Shown: piece after piece, positions 1-10,500 of the stretch | Layout: each line of letters starts with the position of its first letter | Position numbering within the stretch: position 1 is the first letter of the stretch | NCBI GenBank assembly: GCA_949825045.1 | Contig: OX463832.1 | Coordinates: forward strand, 25,538,552 to 25,602,551 | Reading direction: 5' to 3' | Source: Argyresthia goedartella | Taxonomy: Eukaryota; Arthropoda; Insecta; Lepidoptera; Argyresthiidae | DNA length: 64,000 bases | Program-made: the position numbers and the translations under genes | The notes under the pieces: model-generated | What the model was told of the DNA's origin: nothing | Databases searched by the model: none | The model's input: the letters and a program-made list of their open reading frames with translations, nothing else

Positions 1-627
1 ATTTTATTAATTAATAAAATAATTAATTAATCAATTTAATTTAAATGCTAGGTTTGACCTGGGACAGCTAGGCTCACGAATACATTATTGTTTTCATTCT
101 TAAACACTAAATTAGCTTGTTTCATGGCAATTCTAATAATATATAGGGTTCCTATCCTTTTTATACAATAAAACGCCGTGAGCGACGTTTTAGTAGGAGC
201 AGGCAACAGCCCGCGGGGACCACCCACGTAGCCCCCTTGCCGGTTGAGCGTAATTTTTCAAAATGGCGCCCGCCACGATAAGGGATATCTCAATCGCAAT
301 TGTATATTTGCAATCAACATAATAGCTTTCTCCGTATCGTTCCATAATAACCTTTCATTATTTAGTTATTCATAATTTTATTCAACGCGCAGCCAACTCG
401 GCTCTGATTCCTACACATCTCGCAGGAATGCGACAAAAAAACCTGACCTGTAAACTTCTCCGAACCATCACACGCGTCGGCTCTGTTTTTTTTTTGCTAA
501 CTTGCCACTGAGCTACGCAAAACCCCCAAACGTTATCTGAACCGATTCGTATTCAAAACAGCGCGGCGTTGGGCTAGTCCTCTATCACGCAGAATGAAGC
601 ATCAAATGTACCGACTCTCGTGTACCA
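1..627. other. Left flank without recognised gene
   Basis: AT-rich sequence with no convincing reading frame or splice-bounded exon. It lies beyond the 3' end of the minus-strand gypsy-like element. I compared it by eye with the candidate LTR at about 4360-4757 and saw no match, so it is not the partner LTR. A GC-rich patch at about 175-290 is unexplained. Confidence 0.5.
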
Positions 628-846
628 TTACACAGTGTATGCTGGTTTTAACGACCCACCGACTGTGTCATCCCTAAGGAAAACATGAGTTGCTGCTGCT
701 AGATCTTTAAAGACAAAAATCGGCCGACGTCCCACGTGGTTTCCGATTCCTAGCAAACATGTGAAGTCGGGACAGGTAGTCAGTAACATCCGTGGTGGCG
801 TGAGTCTCGTGATCAAAGAAATCTCCGGGCAACCTAAGAGTCTCAC
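628..846 (-). pseudogene. gypsy pol C-terminal fragment (shifted frame)
   Basis: A 72-residue frame that continues the integrase C-terminal region after the main pol frame has slipped. It contains the segment [19 protein letters not shown], resembling the DLxxAxHVFxRxD stretch found near the end of many insect Ty3/gypsy pol proteins. The overlap with the frame ending at 707 shows a frameshift around 710-840. The reading frame stops soon after this motif. Confidence 0.6.
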
Positions 847-2419
847 CGTAAACCAATTCTGCCGCAGAGGCTTGAAGGTCTTCCTTATATGCGGCTCTGA
901 TTCCTAGCAGGACTAGAGGGAGTGCTTCAACCCAACTGCTGTCGGCGTGGCACTTTATAGCTGCCTTCAGCTGCCTGTGGAAACGTTTCACGAGTCCGTT
1001 ACAGGCAGGGTGATACGCAGTAGTGCGCTTACGCCGAAATCCTACCAGTTTTGCCAGCTGCTGGAATAGCGTCGACTCAAATTGTTGACCTCTGTCGGTG
1101 ACAATGTCAATTGGGCATCCAAAGCGAGCAATCCAACCGTGCAACAGCGCTTTAGCGACGGTCTCGGCTGATATGTCTTGCAGTGGTACTGCTTCAGGCC
1201 AACGTGTGAAACGGTCGATGGCAGTGAGGCAGTACTTGAACCCTTGACAAGGTGGTAGTGGTCCTATGAGATCAATGTGGATATTCTGGAACCTGGTATG
1301 CGACAGCTTGAACGTGCTTAAGGGTGATGAGACGTGACGAGTGACCTTACAGCGCTGGCAAGCCATACAACTTCGGGTCCACTCTCGACATTCTTTGCGT
1401 ACCCCTGGCCAAACGTACCTCTCCACAACCAACCTGGCAGTGGCTTTTGCTCCTGGATGGCTTAGAGAGTGAAGGCTCTCGATAATCTGCTGCCTGAGCT
1501 CCTTTGGTACATAGGGCCTCACCTTCTCCTCTTTCTCCTCGCAGTAAAGGTCGACAGTAGTTCCGGGCACATTCACTTTCTTCAGGCACAGTGAGCTGCT
1601 ACTGCTCAGAAGAAGGCGTAGCTCAGAGTCGGTGTTTTGTGCCGTAGCTAACTTACTGTAGTCAACAGGCTGCGTGATTTCCTCGACTCGTGACAGAGTG
1701 TCAGCTACGACATTGTCTCTTCCTGATATGTGCCTGATGTCTGTCGTAAATTGTGACACAAAATCTAAATGTCGGAACTGCCTCGGGGAACAATTATCTT
1801 TACGAGAGCTATATGCGAAGCACAAAGGTTTATGGTCGGTATAGACAATGAAGTCTCGTGCTTCTACCATGTGCCTAAAATACTTTATAGCTTCGTATAT
1901 GGCTAAAAGTTCCCTATCGTAAGGAGAGTACTTACGCTGTGGTGACGTCAGTTTACGCGAGAAAAATGAGAGAGGTTCCCAGGCACCGTCCTTCAGCTGC
2001 TGCAGCACAGCACTCATAGCCACGTCTGATGCATCAGTGACGATGCATAATTTTGCCAATGCATCTGGATGAGCCAGTAGTGCCGCATCGCACAAACCTG
2101 CTTTGCTCCTTTCGAAGGCAACTTGTTCTTCCTGGGTAAAGTTGATTGGATGGGAACCTTTAAAAGAACCTGTGAGGAGAGAATTCAGGGGAGCCTGGTG
2201 TACGGCTGCGTTAGGGATGAACCGTCTGTAAAAATTAAGCATACCCAAGAATCTCCTGAGTTCCCTCACGTTCCTCGGCGTTAGGAAGTCCTGGATGGCT
2301 GCCACCTTGGCAGGTAGTGGTTTGGTACCGTTTGCAGATATACGGTATCCTAAGAAGGTTACCTCTTCCACTCCGAAGTGGCACTTGGAGGTGTTGATCA
2401 CCATCCCATACTCCTGCAA
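707..2419 (-). pseudogene. gypsy pol: RT thumb, RNase H, integrase
   Basis: A 570-residue open stretch that begins inside the RT connection region. RNase H follows with [15 protein letters not shown] (about residues 105-125) and [10 protein letters not shown] (about 193-202). The integrase zinc domain shows H...H spacing and CMACQRCK (about residues 350-357). The DDE core shows [10 protein letters not shown] and a TDRGQQFES block, and the [12 protein letters not shown] block near the third catalytic acidic position. Integrase inserts the cDNA copy into host DNA. The annotated start is only the first methionine after a frameshift; the real protein starts in the frame that ends at 2398. Family assignment is firm; function is lost in this copy. 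Confidence 0.88.
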
Positions 2420-3471
2420 CCTGGTGAACAGTCGCCGTAAATGTGCTTCATGGTCTTGTGGTCCTTTGAGAAGACCAAGAAATCGTCAAGGTAACTGTAG
2501 CAGAAATAAAGTCCCCGCAGCATCTCGTCCACGAAGCGCTGGAAAGTCTGCCCGGCATTACGAAGTCCGAACGTCATGAACGGGAATTCGTAAAGCCCGA
2601 ACGGCGTTGTAATGGCGGTTTTTGGGATGTCTTCGGGGCTGACGGGGATCTGGTTGTAGGCCTTGACGAGATCTATGGTTGATAAGACGGTGCAACCAGT
2701 TATGCTGTGCGAGAAATCCTGAATATGGCGAATCGGATATTTATCCGGAATGGTTCTCGCATTTAGCAACCTGTAGTCACCGCACGGTCTCCAACCGTTG
2801 TCTTTTTTAAGGGCCAGATGTAAGGGAGATGCCCAAGGTGACTCATAGGGTCTGGCTATGCCACTCGAAAGCATAGAGGCAAACTCCTCTTTTGCTACCT
2901 TTAATTTATCGGGTGCCAGTCGTCTTGGTTTACTAGATACGGGCGGGCCGGGTGTGGTGCGAATGTGGTGTACTGTTGAGTGTTTAGGTGTTCGATGTAT
3001 GCCAGATGGGCGAGTGATGTCAGGGTATTCGCGTAGTATGTTGTGATATGTGGACTCACCAGTTACAACCTTTACCGAAGAAATGACATCAGACGGCTGC
3101 GCAAGCAAAGCAGGGGCGGTGAGCCTTGTATTATTGTCAGTAAGGCGATGGTTCCTGCAATCAACTAAAAGATTATAATGAGCGAGAAAGTCTACGCCTA
3201 TTATTGCCCTAGTGACATCCGCTACAACAAATCGCCAAGCATAGTCGCGGCGCAATCCTATGTTAAGAACTAAGTGTGCATACCCGTAAGTATTAATAAT
3301 TGTACCGTTAGCTGCACACAAGGTATAGTTCGTTTTATTTCTCCGTTCTTTTAATAAATTACGGGGAAACACACACAAATCACTTCCGGTATCTACTAAA
3401 AATTGTATTTTTGATTTAGAGTCCATAACAAATAAGCGACCGGAATTCGGACAACCGCCAGTCGCCGTCAT
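2398..3471 (-). pseudogene. gypsy pol: aspartic protease and RT N-terminal part
   Basis: A 357-residue frame. The protease active site reads [12 protein letters not shown] near residue 27-38, and the Ile-Ile-Gly-Val-Asp-Phe flap-like segment follows. The RT fingers and palm follow, with [25 protein letters not shown] and the catalytic YLDDFLVF box near residue 325-332. The frame is lost after KDHKT at about 2450-2460, where a one-base indel moves the rest of RT into the 707-2419 frame. Protease would cut the polyprotein and RT would copy the RNA in virus-like particles; this copy cannot make an intact protein. Confidence 0.88.
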
Positions 3472-3479
3472 CGACTGCC

Positions 3480-4340
3480 CTATGCATTTCCCGCTGTATA
3501 GTCACACGGTTTCACACAGCACCGTGCCTGGCTTCCAAACTTGTGATGGAACCAGCAGGTGGGAAATTTGCGGTAGTTGGAGTTTGACCTCGTCGAGTTC
3601 TGGCGATGTCGGCTTCTGCTTCGGCTTCGGTTACTCGTCGTCGGTCGTGATTGGCGGGGCTCCCGGGACATTCTGTCCATTCTGGTGGTCAAAGCCTCCA
3701 TCTGCTTGCTGAGTGCCACGATCTGGAAGACCAGCGGGTCCGTTGGAGGAGCTACAGCTGGTTGTACCGCCGCGACTTGTGGAGCAGAAGCAATGGCATC
3801 ATGCACCTTGTCCGCCAATTCCGCCAATTCTTCCAAAGTACACTTCGTTTGTTACGCGAGGATGACCTGGATGTTCTGGGGAAGCCTGTTGGTCCACATC
3901 GTACGCATGAGATCCTCCGGTACCCCAGGGCCGGCTAAGTGCTGCATGCGGCGTAGTAACTGGGAAGGTTTCCTGTCCCCTAACTCCTCGTGTGACAAGA
4001 GCTGCTGGATATTTCGCTCTCGTGTGGCTGACAACCGCTTCACCAGCTCGGTTTTGAGCTTGTCGTATTTATTTGTAGCTGGTGGGTTTGTTATTATGTC
4101 CTCCACTTCCGACGCATATTGAGGATCCAGCTGGGCCATGGTGTAGTAAAATTTTGTGGTGTCCGCAGTAATATTGGACAGCGTAAATTGGGCTTCCAGC
4201 TGGGCAAACCATAGTGCTGGTTTTTCTTTATAGAATGGGGGTATCTGCACACCCACTTTACACAACTCCCCGCCATCCTGCGCAACGCCATCATTATTCA
4301 CCTGTTTAGATGTTCCTTTGGCTTCCATATCGTCGAGCAC
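3480..4340 (-). pseudogene. gypsy gag, interrupted by an in-frame stop
   Basis: Capsid-like gag protein in two segments, 3852-4340 (162 residues from MLDDMEAKG) and 3480-3836. Both are in the same frame and are separated by a TAA at 3852-3854. The first part contains FYKEKPALWFAQLEAQF and LDPQYASEVED, typical of insect gypsy gag. The end carries a basic RSRSRSRHRQ stretch and a CWFHHKFG...CxxPCDY cysteine/histidine cluster that replaces a classic zinc knuckle. The gag frame differs from the protease frame that follows, so expression would have needed a ribosomal frameshift. Confidence 0.8.
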
Positions 4341-4359
4341 AGTTCGGGATCACCACTTT

Positions 4360-4757
4360 GGTAGGCTGGTGCCTACGCAACACTTACTTGAGTATAGTGC
4401 GGGTCGCGGTGAATGTAAACAAGAACACTGTTTAACAGTTTATTTCAAAGCGACGTATAGCACACAGTACATATAGTCAAGCACAGTCTTAGAAGGAGAA
4501 ATGGAAAGAGAAGGAACAAGCACAGCGGTTGATATTAGGCGCATAAGTAATTTCGATAGCGGAGCGTAAGCAAAAGTGGCGGAACAGAGCGACATGCGTC
4601 TCGCGTCGTATCATCAAGCTCACTGTCCGGCGGCGGCCGCGCTTACCAACTCCGGAGGAGGCGAGCGCGCCGACAGGTTATACCGTGACGTAGGCGGTTG
4701 CAGTGCGCGCTCCTATCTACTAATAAAAAACGGTGCGCTTGTCCGCTTCAACGTACA
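4360..4757 (-). repeat. Candidate 5' LTR of the gypsy element
   Basis: On the minus strand this begins TGTACGTTGAAGC, contains AATAAA near its middle-to-end (plus-strand tttattt at 4439-4445) and stops just upstream of the gag leader. The position and the TG start suit an LTR, but no second copy exists in the window to prove it. Confidence 0.35.
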
Positions 4758-6254
4758 AAATATATTAAAGTTTATATAATGCAAAGTGACATTTATGATT
4801 CAACATAAGTGGATGCATTATCCACTTAAAAATTACTATTATTAAATTATTATTATTAAGTTAGTATTATTATATTTGTTTATTATTATTTTATTATTAA
4901 AAATATTTAATTAGATTATTAAGACTAGATTATTAAGATTAGTATTAAGATTTGATTATTAGGATTAATATTAAGATTAGATTATTAACATTGATTTTAT
5001 TATTTGTAATTATTGATTTTATTATTATAAACATGCTAATGTAAATTTTGCATAACGGATTGCGATTGATAAATAACATTCAGTAATAAATATTGATGTA
5101 CTAAATTTAACTATTTTAAATTAAGATTTAGTGACATACACTGAATTAACGCCACAGGTCAACACGATTTCGCAATTGCGAGATAGGTATAAGCGGACCG
5201 CCATTTTGATTTTCTTCTTCAAAGTGATCATGAAGTTGTAGCACTAATTGTCTCGATTGTCCTTTCAACACACGACTTTCTCCATTTTCACGATCAATGC
5301 ACTCAGCCTAATCTAAGTACTCCCAAAAAATGCACCGAGGAATAAAACTACTCAACTCGAGGTATAACAAATGCGAGAGAACAGTCAGTGAACATAAATG
5401 CGTGAGACTAGCACGGGTGTTTTGTTGCGAGTGACAGACCACATCAAAATGGCGGCCGGACGGACGGTCAGTTGATGTTGCCAGTTGACGTATATATACT
5501 TTTTTTTTATAATTTAGATTATTACGTTCTTTAGGACATCACTAACTTGTCAATCGTCGAGCTTTCAAAAACCATTAATAGAGTGGACAAAGTATAACGG
5601 ATTTCTGTACCTTAAATACAGTGAGTGAATCTTTGTGCATGGAATCATCCGTGTAAGTAGGTAACTAATTGAAGTGCTCTGAATGTACATAATGATGTAT
5701 CTATAGATATAAAGTATGAACAATTTTAATTTAACATTGTATCTATTCTAATGGGGATTTAGTTAATCCAAACTTCTATTAATGGGGCCCTCTGTAAATG
5801 GGGTATTCATTTAAACTTGATTATTTGGGCAATTGGATAATCTGGGTATGTGAGATGTATTAAAAGGGCCCTTGGGATCTCAGTACCTACCCAGGTTTTA
5901 CATGGTAATGTCATGTCATGGACCAAGTGATAACTCCGGGCATTATGAACAATGCTCGGATATTATGAAGAATGACAAACTACTTTGGGCAAAGTGAATA
6001 GATAATTATAACTTGAACTTCCTTATTTATCACTATGAATATTGCCATGTGGGTTTGAGGCAATGCGATAACACAGATACTATCAGGGACAACACTGCGG
6101 CAGCTTAGGCGAAGGGTAAAGAGGGTGAGTGAAGCGAAGCCCCCTTTATCCTTCTTGTTAGGTTGAACATGAACAACAACATTATCATAGGGCAGCAGAG
6201 TACCAATGAAAAAAAACATTGTTCTGCCCCATAGGTGATGGTCAAATTACAGTG
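4758..6254. other. AT-rich region without recognised gene
   Basis: About 1.5 kb with no supported coding exon. A TATTA-type simple repeat fills about 4800-5060. A GC-richer patch at 5160-5480 contains two aaaatggcgg-like or ccgccatttt-like stretches, and a good donor-like gtaagt follows at 5651. That could suggest a promoter and first non-coding exon, but nothing proves it. Confidence 0.4.
4800..5060. repeat. TATTA-rich low-complexity tract
   Basis: Runs of attatta and gattatta units with interruptions. No consistent higher-order unit was seen. Confidence 0.7.
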
Positions 6255-7080
6255 AGGCCCCCACATTGATAAATTAGCTGGTAAATTAAGTTCTGCGGCT
6301 TACGCTGTTAGGAACATCAGACAAAACACGGATGTGGCTACATCTAGGCTAGTATATTTTAGTTACTTTCTTAGTGTCATATCCTATGGTATCTTGTTGT
6401 GGCGAAAAGCAGCGGATGTTCAAACTATTTTTATTTTACAGAAAAGAGCTATTCGAGTCATTTATAATTTAAAACATACAGACTTCTTAAGAGAGCTTTT
6501 TTAAGAAATTTACATACTAACTGTAGCTAGTCAATTATTATTTTCGAAAACATAATGTATGTACGCAAGAACCTTACAACATCTTCCAAACTTAGCGATA
6601 GCTGTAATATTAACCTAAGAAATAATCACAGACTACTTGCGCCCCGGTTTAGACTCGCGAAGGTTAGCAATTCTTTCAAGGGTCAATGCATTCTCTACTA
6701 CTACAAGGTACCTTTGGAGATCTTGAAATTGCCATTTGAGCAATTTAAAAAGCATGTTAAAGCGACTTTGTCGAAAAAGGGATATTACAATGTTCAAGAT
6801 TACTTAAATGACGGGTCTGTATGGGGTTAATCTGGCTCAATACAGACCTTGCTGTTAATAATTTTGTAATTATTTATTCCTGCTTTTTAATTATGATATA
6901 ATGATATTATAAAATTTGTATTAGTTAAGCACAAGAAATTTTTAAAAGAGATCTAAAAATCAATCTGTGGGAGTTTCTACGCCCTGCTTCTCCCACAGTG
7001 GTCCAGTGTAGAGAAGTGGCAAAAAATGACGATTGCTAAGTATATGTTAATAAATGTAATGTATGTAATGTGATGTAAAT
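6255..7080 (+). mobile_element. LINE 3' fragment (Jockey/CR1-like)
   Basis: The translated sequence shows the post-RT C-terminal region common to Jockey/CR1-type LINEs: VYFSYFLSVISYGILLWR, IFILQKRAIRVIY, and VSNSFKGQCILYYYKVP in the frame 6555-6830. A stop at about 6502-6504 and a frame break at about 6540 interrupt it. The 3' tail includes cccacagtggtcc and matches in layout the better-preserved relative at 59455-60470. It is heavily 5' truncated, as usual for target-primed insertions. It lies just upstream of host exon 7508-7597. Confidence 0.75.
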
Positions 7081-7507
7081 AATAATTTTTATTGCCTTAC
7101 ATTAACTTCAACTTCCCTCAGAGTGCAAATTTGACCAAAATCGGTTTAATAGTTTAAGTATAGTAGTCTAGCTTTAACTGGACAACAAAGGAATGATAGA
7201 TAACTAAGGAAAAATGCAAGTTTTATCAAAATCGGTTCAGTAGTTTTCAATTTATAAAAAATGGGACTGAAAACGAACAGCTGGAAAATTACGCTTGGAT
7301 ATTACGATGATGATTAGTGATGTGCAGTCCAATGCTACAAACCGTAACAACCCACCTCCGAGCAGGGCTCGGCCACCAGATATTTAGTATATAAATGTTG
7401 GTGAAAGGTGGTTAATTTGGGATGAATACGTATTTTTGGATAAAACTTTTTACTCAACTTGAAAAACAGTTAAACATGAGCCATAAATATATACATATTT
7501 GTCTCAG
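7081..7507. other. Intron/flank with LINE-like motifs
   Basis: No gene. The phrase aaaatcggttyartagttt occurs twice (about 7138-7157 and 7230-7249). Such phrases are common in 3' regions of lepidopteran LINEs, so this is probably old repeat sequence. The final bases before 7508 form the splice acceptor tctcag. Confidence 0.45.
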
Positions 7508-7597
7508 AAATCGGCGCTAGATGCGTCATCGATGCGGACTGCCAGTTCGACAATGCAGCCTGTGACCGCGTTACCCTCACATGCTACGACAGTACAG
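7508..7597 (+). CDS. EB gene exon 1 of those visible
   Basis: Acceptor tctcag before 7508 and donor g|gtgagt after 7597. It encodes about 29 residues beginning [13 protein letters not shown], with four cysteines (C-x4-DC pattern), i.e. only part of a module. The first codon is split, with one base in an upstream exon not found. Confidence 0.75.
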
Positions 7598-10500
7598 GTG
7601 AGTTCCGAGGTGATGTGATTTATTACAATCCAATCCCCTTAAAATCGTGAGGACACCTTCGTTTATCCTTAACTGTGTCGATGGGCTAGCCCCTGTTACA
7701 CGAAATGGAGAATCAAACAACTGGCTAAACATAGTTGCAACTGAGCCTTTGCCATACACAAAAATATAGTATATAAAAGTAACATAAATAATACAGAAAA
7801 GTAACAAAAATGCTAGGATCAAATGGTCCATGTTTTCAGAGCAAAAGTCAGACCCTGGCTGCCAATTTAAAAATACATTTTGATGAATTCCCAAGTGCCA
7901 TTTTCATTCTCCAGTGGGACCCCCAACCGAGACAGAAACGAGCATGCAAAATGGTGGCAAATCCGAATCCAAGATGGCCGCCACACGGTTACACGGTGTC
8001 GAGTGTGACGTCAATGTCCCTTGTGCAGCGCCATTCGAATGCTCCGACTTCGGGATCTGTGTGTGTCCTCGTGGGTATTATGCTAGTGACGACGACGATA
8101 CGACATGTTATGCTGGTGAGACATTATATTTAATAAAGAAAAAAATATGTCTAATATTTATTTGTAAATTGGATTACAACTTCATATCAAAGTTTTTTTA
8201 ATTATGCTCACATAGATAGGTAATGCTAAATAAAGTAACCGACTTGGTTTAACATTAGATCTAACAACTTTTCAACATAGAAGAACTGCGAGACATGCAC
8301 TTTTTTACATGTAAATGTTTTTGATTCGATAATGTGTTCACAGAGCTCGGATCTCAAGCCACAGAGGAGAACTGCCTGGGATTCCTGGCTGAAGTTAGCG
8401 ACGACGGTTTGTGCGTGTGCGCACCTAACTTCTTCTATGAGGACAACATGAGGGACTGTGTCAAAGGTAGTCAGACCAACTCTTTTGTTTTGCGAGCCAC
8501 CTATCCCTGCTTCAATGGAAGGGGGTGCACACCACCCTTAAAATTTTACAGTAGTATAATTTTAGAGTATGTAACAAGATTGTAAGAGGGGCGGCACAGG
8601 CAGCCCGGAATATCATGGGTATCAAGTCCTTTAAGATGTATATAAAATAAAGTATAAAGTCTCCACTATAAAGTCATCTACAGATTTGATTTTTGGGTTA
8701 ACGTTTATTGAGTATTTGATTAAGATTCTCGCTAAACGAAAACGCGATTGGATGTTTTTTTTTATATGATTTAATTGCGAAAAGACTTCTAAAGTTATTT
8801 ATTTTTTCCTGTAATTCTGAAATCCTAACTTATTTCGTTGTGGAATTTCATTCCAAATGTAGATATTATGTATTAGTAAACCCTCCTTGAAAATATTTTA
8901 GACAAAATAGCGTAGTTTTTTTTTTAAATGATGTGGTTTGGCGCTGCGTCATGTCAATTTTCCCCGATTCCGTCCCTCTCACACTGCGTTCACGAGCATG
9001 ACTTGTGCACCAGCCATCACTCCCCTCGCTATATTTGAGGGAAGGGAGCAACCCGCTACACAGTGCAGCCGCAAGTAAAGACATTTCAGTGAGCATGACC
9101 ATTAACTCTGGTTTCTTGGTAACAGACTTGTATTCTACGTTAAAACGAATAAATTGTTATGAGTCACCCTACATAGCACTTTTGTACACTTAATTATATT
9201 ACCAGATTATTAAATTACATTATTGCATTTGTAAATGTTACGTTAATTATTATTATCAGTATCATGGAGCTTGGGGCATTGAGGCCATGCAGTTTTGACT
9301 TTAACAAAGTCATTAATAGTGTGATAGGCTTTCTTTATGAGATTAGTCTTAATATATGTTTTAAACCTTTGCATGGGTAATTGATCAATTCCATCTGGTA
9401 ACTTGTAATAAAAGCGTATACAGTTCCCCATAAATGAACCATTAACCTTCTGCAACATTTGACATGTTTTATTCATTTTACCTTCCCACAGCCTCACTCA
9501 GTCTCTCGGATGCTTGTGTTATTGACGCGCAGTGCCACACATTCGGCGCGGCTGCGTATTGCGGCGCGCCGCTGCCGCCGTGGGGCGCGCGTAGTTGCGC
9601 GTGCGACGCTGAACGATCTGTGTGGGATGAGGCCAGGAACATGTGCCGGCTGGTGGCAGGTGAGTAGTAACTACTACAGTACTGTAGGTACAGTTATATT
9701 GAGTACGTGCTATTTCAACTATATATCATCGCGTCATACATCAGGCGGTACCTTAATAATTCTAAATAATGGAAGTGTGAACAGGGATTATCAATAAATT
9801 TTATTTTCACTCACACACTCACTTTCACATTTTCACGTAAGTATGTCGAATACACCACAAGCATATTAAAACTTAAATGTTACTCATAGTTTAACCTCAA
9901 AACAAACGTCAAACGTCAATTTTTGTCTTTAAACAAGTGTTGACCGAGTTTAACTTTTTGTGGTAAGACCCATGTTTTAGTACAATTTAATGATATAAAT
10001 CTCGGGTTCAAACTGGCAGTTGACAGTTTGTTAAAAAACGTGTTAAAACCCGATCGAATCACCTGATCCCGCTATCAAAATGGCGGCTGACTGTTTAAAT
10101 ATTTGTTCATTTGGCTAGCCCCTGCTCAGTGGCGGATACAGAAAAAATTCAAGGAGGACGCCAAAGATATTTTGATCTACCTTTACTTTTATCGTAGAAA
10201 AAAATAATCAAGTCACATCTAAAGTTTAAGAAAGTTTTAATTATTATAATATACACAAGACGTATATTGATTAATTCCACGCCTCAACCGAACGGCGTGG
10301 AATCTTGAGGGGCTAGGTTTTTGCCAGCACGGGAGAGAAAATCTTGATTGTTACCTTACCTTGTCGTCGTAGACCGGAAATCGAAAGCTCGATTCGGGGC
10401 AGGAATACGGGATAAGGGCACAAGTTTGGGTAGGATCAGGAATGAATCTCACTGTCGCTGCCCGACGCTGTCGCCGGCGTGCTGCCTGCCGACACGTGGA

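Larger units (their letters stand above)
628..4757 (-). mobile_element. Degenerate Ty3/gypsy retrotransposon, 3'-truncated
   Basis: Minus-strand LTR retrotransposon remnant read from right to left: candidate 5' LTR, gag, aspartic protease, reverse transcriptase, RNase H, integrase. The order protease-RT-RNase H-integrase is that of Ty3/gypsy. The coding region is broken at three or more places (a stop in gag, a frameshift in RT, a frameshift near the end of integrase). No 3' LTR was found to the left, so the element appears truncated near position 628. There is no env-like frame. It lies upstream of the first host exon seen, so it may sit in an intron or 5' flank of the EB-module gene. Confidence 0.85.

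Noticed and set aside
1..620. 3' LTR of the gypsy element at 628-4757
   Set aside because: No similarity by eye to the candidate LTR at 4360-4757.
5450..5660. First exon of the EB gene
   Set aside because: A donor-like gtaagt and a GC-rich patch exist, but no start codon with a signal peptide in a matching phase could be shown.
8467..8585. Extension of EB exon 3 through 8585
   Set aside because: The frame is open, but the sequence loses module character and a donor at 8466/8467 keeps phase 1 with the next exon.
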